From assembly GCF_001434365.1 (NCBI RefSeq), contig NZ_AZFN01000012.1:1-64000 (forward strand): DNA of 64,000 nucleotides. The letters run 5' to 3'. Each line of letters begins with the position of its first letter. The stretch's first letter is position 1. This DNA comes from Limosilactobacillus gastricus DSM 16045. Lineage in GTDB: Bacteria; Bacillota; Bacilli; Lactobacillales; Lactobacillaceae. The translations under genes and the position numbers were made by a program. This document shows positions 36,962 to 45,109 of the stretch, in pieces. The notes beneath the pieces are model-generated. The model saw only the letters and a program-made list of their open reading frames with translations. It had not been told where the DNA came from and searched no databases.

Positions 36962-37148
36962 AATTAATTGACTAGTTTAACAGAGACCTTGTCAGGAGCT
37001 GAAAAGACAAGACTAGTTTATGGCTAATTAAATGGGTGGTTCCGATATCAACCAAGAGGTGAATTAAGCTTAATTAATTCATAAAAATGGGTGGAACCGC
37101 GTTATTGACGTCCCTGGTAGCGATGCCAGTGGCGTCTTTTATTTTGGT
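36962..37148 (+). ncRNA. T-box leader of an amino acid permease, unusual stem I
   Basis: The T-box core GGGTGGAACCGCG (37089-37101) is followed by a terminator (GACGTCCCTGG / CCAGTGGCGTC plus TTTTATTTT, 37107-37148). UGGA implies a tRNA with U73 (Gly, Thr or Cys in Firmicutes). Stem I is much shorter than in the other three leaders: ACTAGT...CTTGTC-N12-GACAAG-ACTAGT with the AGAGA kink element at 36981-36985. An ACU (Thr) codon follows GACAAG, but no specifier is certain. Confidence 0.8.
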
Positions 37149-37176
37149 TTCATTAAGCAAGGAGAAGGAGAATCTC

Positions 37177-38529
37177 ATGGAAGAACAAGAACAGAAGTTA
37201 TCACGATCGTTGAAGAGTCGGCATATTACAATGATCGCGATCGGCGGGGCGATTGGGACCGGGCTTTTCTTAGGGTCTGGGTCAGCTATTCGGACTGCCG
37301 GGCCTTCAATCATTTTGACCTATTTGATTGTGGGAATATTTTGTTTCTTTATGATGCGAGCACTTGGAGAATTGCTTTTATCAGATACAAGTAAGCATTC
37401 CTTTATTGATTTGGTGCGTGATTATTTAGGGGAACAGTTTGAATTTATTGCGGGTTGGACCTATTGGTCGTGTTGGCTTAGCTTAGCTATGGCTGATTTA
37501 ACGGCGACGGGAATATATTTACAGTATTGGTCTCCGTCACTACCCCAATGGGTCGGGCCGTTGGTCATCATTGTCTTGTTAATGTTAATCAATATGATTA
37601 ACGTTGGTTGGTTTGGTGAGTTTGAAAGTTGGTTCTCGGCCATTAAGGTGATAGCCATTGTTGCCTTAATTGTGGTCGGAATTGTGATGATTATTTTGCA
37701 CACGAAGGTTTCGACCGGCTATACTTCATTAACTAATCTCTATTCGCATGGAGGTTTTTTCCCGTTTGGTTTTGGTGGTTTCTTAACCTCATTTCAAATG
37801 GTGGTCTTTGCTTTTGTCGGCATTGAAATGGTTGGTTTAACCGCTGGTGAAACCCGAAATCCTCAAAAAGATATTCCCAAGGCAATTAACTCCTTACCAA
37901 TCCGGATTGGACTCTTTTACATTGGAGCGATGACGGCGATTATGGCCATCTATCCATGGAACCAAATTAAGACAACTTCCAGTCCCTTCGTGCAAGTCTT
38001 TGCTGGAATCGGGGTTGCGGGGGCCGCAGGAATCTTAAATTTCGTTGTCTTAACTTCAGCGATGTCGGCGACGAATAGTGCCATCTTTTCAACGAGCCGT
38101 TCCTTATATGCTTTAGCAGAGAACCATCAGGCTCCTAAACAGTATGCTAAGTTAAGTAACAAGGCGGTTCCCAACCGGGCGCTGCAAGTTTCGTCCCTAA
38201 TCTTATTTATCGTGGTCATTTTAAATTACATTATGCCATCTGGGATTTTTAATATTATCTCCGGGGTATCAACGATTAACTTTGTCTTTGTATGGCTAAT
38301 CATTTTATGGACTCACCTTGCTTATCGCCGAGTTCATCCAGAAGGGGTGGCGGGTTTTTCAATGCCTTGGTATCCATACACTAGTTGGGCAACGATTATT
38401 TTCTTTATTTTTGTTTTGATCATCTTACTATTCATTCCATCAACGCGACCATCATTAATTATTTCGATTATTTTCTTTATCGTCTTATTTATTGGCTACT
38501 ATGCCTTACAGCGCCGAAAGAAAAATTAG
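37177..38529 (+). CDS. amino acid permease, APC/AAT family
   Basis: A 12-helix importer of about 450 aa from the amino acid transporter family (IGGAIGTGLFLGSGSAI near residue 20, GEFESWFSAIKV, EMVGLTAGETRNP). An apparent longer frame from 37087 starts inside the T-box motif and is not real. GGAGAAGGAG decides the ATG at 37177. Control by a T-box with a UGGA bulge suggests a Thr, Gly or Cys-related substrate. CycA-like Ala/Ser/Gly transporters are the nearest family I recognise. Confidence 0.88.
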   Translation: MEEQEQKLSRSLKSRHITMIAIGGAIGTGLFLGSGSAIRTAGPSIILTYLIVGIFCFFMMRALGELLLSDTSKHSFIDLVRDYLGEQFEFIAGWTYWSCWLSLAMADLTATGIYLQYWSPSLPQWVGPLVIIVLLMLINMINVGWFGEFESWFSAIKVIAIVALIVVGIVMIILHTKVSTGYTSLTNLYSHGGFFPFGFGGFLTSFQMVVFAFVGIEMVGLTAGETRNPQKDIPKAINSLPIRIGLFYIGAMTAIMAIYPWNQIKTTSSPFVQVFAGIGVAGAAGILNFVVLTSAMSATNSAIFSTSRSLYALAENHQAPKQYAKLSNKAVPNRALQVSSLILFIVVILNYIMPSGIFNIISGVSTINFVFVWLIILWTHLAYRRVHPEGVAGFSMPWYPYTSWATIIFFIFVLIILLFIPSTRPSLIISIIFFIVLFIGYYALQRRKKN

Positions 38530-38536
38530 GATATAG

Positions 38537-38566
38537 TTGGTCAAAGTAAGCGTTTTCAGATATAAT
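38537..38566 (+). promoter_or_regulatory. promoter of a structured ncRNA, with cre-like overlap
   Basis: TTGGTC (38537-38542), 18 bp, TATAAT (38561-38566). The spacer contains AAGTAAGCGTTTTCA (38544-38558), a cre-like site with one mismatch in the fixed bases. Confidence 0.55.
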
Positions 38567-38570
38567 ATAG

Positions 38571-38780
38571 GTGTGGAAGGACTTGATCGTTACTTGTCCT
38601 AATTGAATATGGTTGTACCATATTCACCCCCACATCAACCTATCCAAGAGTCAGAAGGCTATTCCGTCATTAATCATTAGATTACCCTCTCCAAATGATG
38701 ATTGAACGACGAAAGAAAAGTTGTAGCGGCATAGTCTTTCCATTCAAGTAAGCGGCCATTGCGTGCAATGGCCGTTTTTA
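38571..38780 (+). ncRNA. structured non-coding RNA of unknown family (6S-like shape possible)
   Basis: No reading frame fits here. The predicted transcript has a closing stem UGGAAGGACU (38574-38583) with AGUCUUUCCA (38733-38742), continued by CGUUAC (38588-38593) with GUAGCG (38723-38728). Inside is a perfect hairpin GAATATGG-N5-CCATATTC, and C-rich single strands (ACCCCCAC, ACCCTCTCC). It ends with the terminator at 38753-38779. Length, own promoter, terminal stem and large open centre recall 6S RNA, but no family was recognised. Confidence 0.7.
38753..38779 (+). terminator. terminator of the structured ncRNA
   Basis: Perfect 10-bp hairpin CGGCCATTGC-GT-GCAATGGCCG followed by TTTTT. Confidence 0.9.
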
Positions 38781-38790
38781 GTTAGGACAA

Positions 38791-38805
38791 AAAACGCGAA
38801 CATTA
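38791..38805 (+). promoter_or_regulatory. PurR box upstream of the nucleoside transporter
   Basis: AAAACGCGAACATTA matches the PurR box AWWWCCGAACWWT except for one C. The same CGAACA core precedes guaB, purE and purC in this window. A second inverted box is not clear here. Promoter TTTACT-N16-TAGTAT follows at 38850-38877. Confidence 0.55.
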
Positions 38806-38928
38806 AATTGAAATTAGAAAAATTAGTTAAGATTTTACCTAGAGTTATCTTTACTTTTTCTTAATAAATGATAGTATTTAGAGAGGTAAACTACCAAATA
38901 CCAAGACTAAAAGGAGTATAGATATCTT

Positions 38929-40131
38929 ATGTATTTAGCAATAAATGTCCTTGGCTTGATTGTCTTTTTGGCAATTGGGTTCATTTTCTCAAAGGACCGC
39001 AAGCACATTAATTGGAAGGCGATTGCGATCATGGTGGTTTTGAACCTGATTTTGGCATGGTTCTTAACAAGTTCTGCTGCTGGGCGGGCCGGCGTTAAAG
39101 CGGCCGCTGATGGATTTACTTGGATTGTTGATATTTCAGCGAAGGGGACTGTGTTCGCCCTTGGTGATTGGTACAATACCAAGAACCTGAACTTTATTTG
39201 TTCCTCCCTAATGCCAATCTTAATGATTGTGCCAATGTTTGATATCTTGACTTACTTTGGTATCTTACCTTGGATCATTAAGTGGATTGGTCGCGGGTTG
39301 TCATTCTTAACTGGTCAAGCTAAGTTTGAGTCATTCTTTGCCGTAGAAATGATGTTTCTGGGGAACACGGAAGTGCTGGCTATTTCAGGTATGCAATTGC
39401 GGAAGATGAGTAAGGAACGGAACCTCTCGATTGCAATGATGTCGATGAGTTGTGTGACAGCTTCCATTCTAGGTTCTTATATTCAAATGATGCCGGGACA
39501 ATTTATTTTGACGGCGGTGCCAATTAATATTGTGAATGCTTTGATCTGTACTAGTTTACTCAATCCGGTTCACATCACCCCAGAAGAAGATACCATCGAA
39601 AAAGTTGGTAATACTGATGATGGGAAGAAAGAACCATTCTTTAGTTACTTGGGGGATTCAATTTTAGGTGCTGGTCGGTTAATTTTAATCATTATCGCTA
39701 ACGTCATTGCATTCGTGGCTCTGGCTGGTTTGATTGATGCAATCCTTGGCTTGTTCTGGAAGCAACTTTCCCTAGAAAGTATTCTTGGGGTTGTTATGTT
39801 CCCATTCTCATGGTTAATGGGCCTAAATCCACATGATGCTTGGATTCTTTCCCAAAACATGGGCTTGAAGTTGGTGACGAATGAATTCGTGGTAATGGGG
39901 GAAGTGACGAAAGTAATTGGTCAATATCCAGCACACTTGAAGGCGGTTTTCACGGTCTTTATGACTTCATTTGCTAACTTCTCAACCCTAGGGATGGTCA
40001 TGGGGGCTTTCAAGGGCTTAGTTGGTCAAGAAGATAATGATTACATTGCCAAGAACTTTGCTTACATGCTACTTTCAGGGGTCTTAGTATCCCTCTTGTC
40101 AGCAGCATTTGTTGGACTCTTTGTTTGGTAA
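38929..40131 (+). CDS. concentrative nucleoside transporter (CNT/NupC family)
   Basis: A 400-aa proton- or sodium-coupled nucleoside importer with about 9-10 membrane segments. CNT signatures are MFLGNTEVLAISGMQL, NFSTLGMVMGAFKGL and the helical-hairpin region SYIQMMPGQFILTAVPIN. AAAGGAG precedes the ATG. A nucleoside hydrolase follows and a PurR-like box precedes it, so uptake of purine nucleosides for salvage is inferred. Confidence 0.92.
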   Translation: MYLAINVLGLIVFLAIGFIFSKDRKHINWKAIAIMVVLNLILAWFLTSSAAGRAGVKAAADGFTWIVDISAKGTVFALGDWYNTKNLNFICSSLMPILMIVPMFDILTYFGILPWIIKWIGRGLSFLTGQAKFESFFAVEMMFLGNTEVLAISGMQLRKMSKERNLSIAMMSMSCVTASILGSYIQMMPGQFILTAVPINIVNALICTSLLNPVHITPEEDTIEKVGNTDDGKKEPFFSYLGDSILGAGRLILIIIANVIAFVALAGLIDAILGLFWKQLSLESILGVVMFPFSWLMGLNPHDAWILSQNMGLKLVTNEFVVMGEVTKVIGQYPAHLKAVFTVFMTSFANFSTLGMVMGAFKGLVGQEDNDYIAKNFAYMLLSGVLVSLLSAAFVGLFVW

Positions 40132-40181
40132 ACAGTTTAAATAGATCTGAATCCTAGTTGCTTGATTCGGATTACACAGTA

Positions 40182-40212
40182 AACGGCTAGGATTTATCCT
40201 AGCCGTTTTTTG
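40182..40212 (+). terminator. terminator after the nucleoside transporter gene
   Basis: Perfect hairpin AACGGCTAGGA-TTTA-TCCTAGCCGTT followed by TTTTT. Confidence 0.88.
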
Positions 40213-40255
40213 TCAAATGACGATATATAAAAGAATATAAATGAGGTGAAAAATC

Positions 40256-41170
40256 ATGACTATAAAAATTATTATGGATACCGACCCCGGAATTGATGAT
40301 GCTGCTGCTTTAGCCATGGCCTTGAATAATCCAGAGATTGACCTGAAATTAATTACCGCTGTGGCGGGAAACGTGACTGTTGATAAAACGACCGCTAACG
40401 CTTTAAAGATTGTGCACTTTTTCAAAAAGGATGTTCCAGTCGCTGCTGGAGCGGCGCAACCATTAATCAAGCCTTTTGAAGATGCCGCACGGATTCATGG
40501 CGAATCGGGGATGCCGGGTTATGATTTTGGTGACGACTATGGGCAACCAATTGCGAAACCAGCAGTGGAAGCCTTACATGATGCCATTATGGCCGAAGAC
40601 GAGATTACCTTGGTACCAACAGGGTCCTATACGAATATCGCCTTGCTACTGGCGGAATACCCAGAGGTAAAGAGTCATATTAAACAAATCGTTGCCATGG
40701 GTGGTTCTATTTCTGGTGGAAATATGACCAGTGTCGCTGAATTTAATGTTTTTACTGATCCGGACGCGGCGTCGATTATGTATCAATCGGGAATTCCGAT
40801 TGTGACGGTGGGCCTTGATGTTACCTTGAAGGCGCTCTTAACGCCGGCAACACAAGCCAAGCTTTTATCATTAGGTGAAACTGGCAAAATGCTCCATGGC
40901 TTGATCACCCACTATAATGATGGGGATAATGAGCAGGGTCATCCAATGCACGACGTTAACACGATTTTCTACTTGCTACATCCGGAGGTGTTCACCACGA
41001 AAGATTTGTGGATTGATATTCAAACTAGCGGTCCAGCAATTGGTGCGATGGTAGCTGATGTTCGGGGTGCTTATCACAATGGTCAAACTAATGCCAAGGT
41101 ATGTGTGGATATTGACGCTGAACAATTCAATCAATGGTTCATTGAACAGGTGGAAAAGATTGAATTATAA
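40256..41170 (+). CDS. inosine-uridine type nucleoside hydrolase
   Basis: Hydrolyses ribonucleosides to base plus ribose in the cytoplasm. The 304-aa protein has the calcium-binding DTDPGIDDA motif at residues 8-16, AMGGS and a C-terminal HPMHDV block with the active-site His. AGGTGAAAAATC precedes the ATG. Beside the CNT transporter it forms a nucleoside salvage pair, though a terminator separates them. Purine versus pyrimidine preference cannot be read off. Confidence 0.92.
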   Translation: MTIKIIMDTDPGIDDAAALAMALNNPEIDLKLITAVAGNVTVDKTTANALKIVHFFKKDVPVAAGAAQPLIKPFEDAARIHGESGMPGYDFGDDYGQPIAKPAVEALHDAIMAEDEITLVPTGSYTNIALLLAEYPEVKSHIKQIVAMGGSISGGNMTSVAEFNVFTDPDAASIMYQSGIPIVTVGLDVTLKALLTPATQAKLLSLGETGKMLHGLITHYNDGDNEQGHPMHDVNTIFYLLHPEVFTTKDLWIDIQTSGPAIGAMVADVRGAYHNGQTNAKVCVDIDAEQFNQWFIEQVEKIEL

Positions 41171-41199
41171 GCCTTTTTAAGGTAAAGTTAAATGGTGAT

Positions 41200-41219
41200 G
41201 TGAAACATAAATGTTTCAC
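41200..41219. repeat. perfect 20-bp palindrome made of parS-like half sites
   Basis: GTGAAACAT-AA-ATGTTTCAC, 9-bp arms, just before rsmG-noc-parB. The halves equal those of the parS consensus TGTTTCACGTGAAACA but in swapped order. Could be an operator for Noc/ParB or just a leader hairpin. Confidence 0.55.
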
Positions 41220-41234
41220 GGAAAGGAACCATTA

Positions 41235-41972
41235 ATGACGCCAGAAGAATTTCGCCAAAGCCTTCTTGACCAAGGTATCACGGTCACTGATCAGCAGTTA
41301 GCACAATTTGATTACTACTATCATTTTTTAGTGGAAACCAACGAGCATGTCAATTTAACGGCCATTACTGATCGCGAAGAAGTGTACTTAAAACATTTCT
41401 ATGATTCAATACTCGGGGCAATTGCGCAACCTAAATTACAAACTGAAGCATGGACTTTGTGTGATATCGGAGCCGGTGCAGGTTTTCCTTCCTTGCCGTT
41501 AAAGATCTTGTTTCCACAATTAAAGGTCACCATTGTGGATTCATTAAATAAACGGATCAAGTTCTTACAGGACTTATGTGATCAGTTAGGCTTAACCGAG
41601 GTCACCTTAGTGCATGACCGGGCGGAAACTTTTAGTGCTAAAAATAGTCCTTATCGGGAACAGTATGATTTGGTGATGGCACGGGCGGTAGCGCGCTTGG
41701 TGGTGCTCAGCGAACTATGTTTGCCAGCTGTCAAAGTTGGTGGACAATTTGTGGCCTATAAGGCAACGGCGGCTCAAGATGAATTGCAAGTAGCCCAGGG
41801 GGCGATTAATAAGCTGGGTGGTCAATTAACCGACGTTAAAACCCTGAGTTTACCAAGTCAACCAGCCGAAGAGCGTAATTTTATCTTAGTTAATAAAGTA
41901 GCCGCAACTCCTAGTAAGTATCCGCGGCGACCGGGTGTGCCGAATAAAAAACCGTTAGTGAATGTGAAGTAG
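41235..41972 (+). CDS. rsmG: 16S rRNA (guanine527-N7)-methyltransferase RsmG
   Basis: Methylates G527 (E. coli numbering) of 16S rRNA using SAM. The protein of about 245 aa has the Rossmann SAM motif CDIGAGAGFPSLPLKI and the RAVARLVVLSELCLP block. An ATG at 41211 lies inside a palindrome; GGAAAGGAACC selects the ATG at 41235. The rsmG-noc-parB order is classic for origin-proximal Firmicute DNA. Confidence 0.95.
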   Translation: MTPEEFRQSLLDQGITVTDQQLAQFDYYYHFLVETNEHVNLTAITDREEVYLKHFYDSILGAIAQPKLQTEAWTLCDIGAGAGFPSLPLKILFPQLKVTIVDSLNKRIKFLQDLCDQLGLTEVTLVHDRAETFSAKNSPYREQYDLVMARAVARLVVLSELCLPAVKVGGQFVAYKATAAQDELQVAQGAINKLGGQLTDVKTLSLPSQPAEERNFILVNKVAATPSKYPRRPGVPNKKPLVNVK

Positions 41973-41982
41973 AGGTTGGGGA

Positions 41983-42936
41983 ATGGCATTTTCAATTTTT
42001 AATTTAGGTAAAGATGATGAACATGTTAAAAATCAAGTGGTGGAAGTGCCTTTAAAAGACATTGTGCCCAATCGCTATCAACCACGGAAAGTGTTTGACC
42101 GCCAGGCAATTGAGGAGTTGGCGCAAACGATTCAAGAACACGGTCTATTACAGCCGATCATTGTTCGCGAATATGAAGCCGGCAAGTATGAGATCATCGC
42201 CGGGGAACGGCGCTTTCGAGCTATGACTTCCCTAAATTGGGCAACGGCCCCAGCGATTGTCGAAAAGATGTCGGATGAGGAAACGGCTTCCTTGGCCTTG
42301 ATTGAAAATTTACAACGTTCCAATTTAAGCCCGGTGGAAGAGGCCCAAGCTTATCGAAAGTTAATGGATCTGAATCATTTGACGCAACGAACCCTGGCAG
42401 AAGGTATGGGGAAGAGTCAGTCATTTGTGGCGAATAAACTACGCTTGTTACAATTAGCCGAACCCGTTCAAACGGCCATTTTAAATCACCAGATTACGGA
42501 ACGGCATGGGCGGGCCCTTCTGAATTTAAAGCAGGTAGATCAAGCCGCCATGCTGGCTGAAGTCATTAGTCATGAGTGGACGGTACGCCAAACAGAAGAT
42601 GCGGTGGCGGCTAAACTTGGTCAACCACTGCCGTCGGTAATTCGCGCCCGTAAGCAACGGGAGATTTATGGGATTGGCGCTGATGAGTCGGCGGATGTGA
42701 CGGCAACGACCGAAGATCCTAAAGTAAATCCAAAGAAAAAAAGTACCCGTCGTGCCAATAAGCATGCTCCCAAAATTACTAATGCTCAAAGTGCTGCTAA
42801 AGCAATTCAAGCGGCCGTTGATAATCTAAAGGGAACGGGCTATCATACCGAAGTCACGACTCAAGACACCGAGAATGGGGTTCAAGTGATCATTCAAGTT
42901 GTTGATCAACCACGGAAACGGGGGCGCCAATCGTGA
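41983..42936 (+). CDS. noc: nucleoid occlusion protein Noc (ParB family)
   Basis: DNA-binding protein that couples chromosome position to division-site choice. The 317-aa protein has a ParB N-terminal CTPase-type domain (YQPRKVFD, GERRFRA, ENLQRSNLSPVEEAQAY), a central helix-turn-helix (QRTLAEGMGKSQSFVANKLRLL) and a basic linker near residues 245-265. The family has a short N-terminal membrane-binding helix, here MAFSIFNLG. It is the first of two ParB-family genes and overlaps the second by 4 bp. Confidence 0.9.
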   Translation: MAFSIFNLGKDDEHVKNQVVEVPLKDIVPNRYQPRKVFDRQAIEELAQTIQEHGLLQPIIVREYEAGKYEIIAGERRFRAMTSLNWATAPAIVEKMSDEETASLALIENLQRSNLSPVEEAQAYRKLMDLNHLTQRTLAEGMGKSQSFVANKLRLLQLAEPVQTAILNHQITERHGRALLNLKQVDQAAMLAEVISHEWTVRQTEDAVAAKLGQPLPSVIRARKQREIYGIGADESADVTATTEDPKVNPKKKSTRRANKHAPKITNAQSAAKAIQAAVDNLKGTGYHTEVTTQDTENGVQVIIQVVDQPRKRGRQS

Positions 42937-43757
42937 GCCAGCATGAAGCGGAACGTGTGGTTCAATTACCCTTAAGTCAAATTCGCCCCAATCCCTATCA
43001 ACCGCGGCATATATTTGATGAGAAAGCCCTAACGGAATTAGCGACTTCGATTCAAACGACAGGGATTTTTCAGCCGATTATTGTTCGTCAACCGGATCTA
43101 GCCTTGGCGCGTTATGAAATCATTGCCGGGGAACGGCGATTTCGGGCAACTCAACTTGCGGGCTTAACTACGATTCCAGCGATTGTCCGCGCCCTTGATG
43201 ATCGCCAGATGATGGAAGTGGCGGTGCTGGAAAATCTTCAACGGGAAAATTTATCGCCAATTGAAGAGGCGCAAGCCTATCAAACTTTGATGGAGCGACT
43301 AGATTTAACCCAAGCTCAAGTGGCCCATTTATTAGGGAAAAGTCGGCCTTACATTGCTAATTACTTACGCCTCTTGGGACTTCCAGAAACGGTTAAACAA
43401 CTAGTTAGTAAACAGGAACTGTCCATGGGGCAAGCCCGGACGCTGTTAGGCTTGAAGAAGCGTTCGCAAATTACCCGCGTTGCTAAAAAAGTGGTCCAAG
43501 AGGGATTAACGGTTCGTCAGTTGGAACAATTAGTTGCTAAACTAAATGGTGAACGTCCAACCAAGCCCAAAGCCAAGACCGTGGAGACCTTTTCTCCTTA
43601 TGCTCGCGAGTTGCAAAATCAACTGGAAAGTCATTTAGGGACGAAGGTTAATTTTTCAACTAATGATCAGTTGGATCACGGGAAAATCGAAATTTCATAC
43701 CAGTCAGCGGCTGAATTAGAGCGGATTTTAACCGTTTTAGGAATAAGTCTAGATTAA
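42933..43757 (+). CDS. parB: chromosome partitioning protein ParB (Spo0J)
   Basis: Binds parS near the origin and loads SMC. The 274-aa protein has the box motifs YQPRHIFDEKAL and GERRFRATQLAG, and the HTH TQAQVAHLLGKSRPYIANYLRLL. Starts with GTG, overlapping the noc stop (GTGA). The parA/soj gene that usually lies between noc and parB is absent here. noc and parB look like duplicates of each other. Confidence 0.93.
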   Translation: MSQHEAERVVQLPLSQIRPNPYQPRHIFDEKALTELATSIQTTGIFQPIIVRQPDLALARYEIIAGERRFRATQLAGLTTIPAIVRALDDRQMMEVAVLENLQRENLSPIEEAQAYQTLMERLDLTQAQVAHLLGKSRPYIANYLRLLGLPETVKQLVSKQELSMGQARTLLGLKKRSQITRVAKKVVQEGLTVRQLEQLVAKLNGERPTKPKAKTVETFSPYARELQNQLESHLGTKVNFSTNDQLDHGKIEISYQSAAELERILTVLGISLD

Positions 43758-43772
43758 GTTGGAGGAATGATA

Positions 43773-43967
43773 ATGGCTGAATACGCATTACACGATCTCG
43801 TTATGATGAAGAAGCAACATCCCTGTGGAACGAATCGGTGGGAGATCATTCGGGTTGGTGCAGATATTAAAATTCAATGTACTGGCTGTGACCATATCGT
43901 CATGATGAGTCGGCATGACTTTGATAAACGCATGAAAAAGGTTCTTGAGCATGCACCGGAGAATTAA
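43773..43967 (+). CDS. DUF951 family protein
   Basis: A 64-aa cytoplasmic protein with a CTGC motif and a conserved HPCGTNRWEIIRVGADIKI block, the hallmark of DUF951, nearly always found between parB and ychF in Firmicutes. An in-frame ATG at 43767 touches the GGAGGA ribosome site, so the start is placed at 43773. Function unknown; a nucleic-acid-binding role has been suggested only from its fold. Confidence 0.9.
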   Translation: MAEYALHDLVMMKKQHPCGTNRWEIIRVGADIKIQCTGCDHIVMMSRHDFDKRMKKVLEHAPEN

Positions 43968-43993
43968 GTAGGAGAAGAGGAGAAAGACAGACT

Positions 43994-45091
43994 ATGGCTT
44001 TAACAGCTGGAATCGTTGGTTTACCCAATGTTGGGAAGTCAACTTTATTTAATGCAATTACTAAAGCAGGAGCCGAAATGGCCAATTACCCTTTTGCAAC
44101 GATTGATCCCAACGTTGGGATGGTGGAAGTGCCCGATGATCGTTTAGCCCGGATTGACGAGTTAATCCCAGCAAAAAAGATTGTTCCGACGACTTTTGAA
44201 TTTACTGATATTGCGGGGATTGTTAAAGGAGCCAGCAAAGGTGAAGGACTCGGAAACAAGTTCTTAGAAAATATTCGTCAAACAGATGCGATCGTACATG
44301 TGGTGCGGGCCTTTGACGATGATGACATCACTCATGTGACGGGGAAAGTTGATCCCATTGATGATATTGATACCATTAATCTTGAACTCATCATGGCAGA
44401 CTTAGACTCGGTTAACAATCGCTTAAGCAAAGTTCAACGGGCAGCCAAGGGACGTGATAAGGATGCCTTAGCTGAGCTCGCGGTCTTAGAAAAGATCAAA
44501 CCAGTCTTAGAAGCTGGGCAGAGTGCGCGTACGATTGATTTTAGTGATGAAGAACAACCAATTGTGAAGGGTTTATTCTTATTAACGACCAAGCCGGTGC
44601 TTTATGTGGCCAATGTGGCTGAAGACGACATGGCTGATCCAGAAAGTAATCCTTATATTGCTCAGATCCGTGAACACGTTCAAAATGAAAGTGAAGTGAT
44701 CGGAATTGCTGCCGCCGCCGAAGAAGAGATTGCGGAGATGGATGATGATGAAAAAGCGGACTTCCTTGAAATGGAAGGGGTCACTGAGCCGGGACTAAAC
44801 CGGTTGATCCGGGCAGCTTATAAATTGTTGGGCCTGGAAACCTTCTTCACGGCTGGGGGCAAAGAAACTCGGGCTTGGACTTACCGTAAGGGAACCAAGG
44901 CTCCGCAGGCTGCTGGGATCATTCACTCTGACTTTGAACGGGGCTTTATTCGCGCTGAGGTGATGAGTTTTGAGGATTTAGACCAATATGGTTCGCCAGC
45001 GGCGGTTAAAGAAGCCGGTCGTTTACGACTCGAAGGAAAAGACTACGTCATGCAAGATGGCGATATTGTGGAATTCCGGTTTAATGTATAG
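43994..45091 (+). CDS. ychF: redox-regulated ATPase YchF (Obg family)
   Basis: A ribosome-associated P-loop NTPase of 365 aa that hydrolyses ATP rather than GTP. The G1 motif is GLPNVGKST at residues 8-16, G3 is DIAGIVKGAS, and the fourth motif is NVAE in place of NKxD, which explains its ATP preference. A C-terminal TGS domain is present (from about 280). Standard length. Confidence 0.95.
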   Translation: MALTAGIVGLPNVGKSTLFNAITKAGAEMANYPFATIDPNVGMVEVPDDRLARIDELIPAKKIVPTTFEFTDIAGIVKGASKGEGLGNKFLENIRQTDAIVHVVRAFDDDDITHVTGKVDPIDDIDTINLELIMADLDSVNNRLSKVQRAAKGRDKDALAELAVLEKIKPVLEAGQSARTIDFSDEEQPIVKGLFLLTTKPVLYVANVAEDDMADPESNPYIAQIREHVQNESEVIGIAAAAEEEIAEMDDDEKADFLEMEGVTEPGLNRLIRAAYKLLGLETFFTAGGKETRAWTYRKGTKAPQAAGIIHSDFERGFIRAEVMSFEDLDQYGSPAAVKEAGRLRLEGKDYVMQDGDIVEFRFNV

Positions 45092-45109
45092 AATAAGGGA
45101 GAAAAATTG

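Noticed and set aside
36962-37148. Lysine or SAM riboswitch upstream of the permease
   Set aside because: Neither aptamer core is present, whereas the T-box core and terminator are clear.
37087-37176. Upstream extension of the amino acid permease frame to an ATG at 37087
   Set aside because: The extension begins inside the T-box core (GGGTGGAACCGCG) and runs through the terminator hairpin. A strong ribosome site precedes the ATG at 37177.
38571-38780. The structured RNA as a riboswitch for the CNT transporter
   Set aside because: A perfect terminator ends it about 150 bp before the gene, and the gene has its own PurR-type box and promoter downstream of that terminator.
41200-41219. A canonical parS site upstream of noc/parB
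   Set aside because: The halves are in swapped order around an AA centre, not TGTTTCACGTGAAACA. No exact parS was seen in the window.
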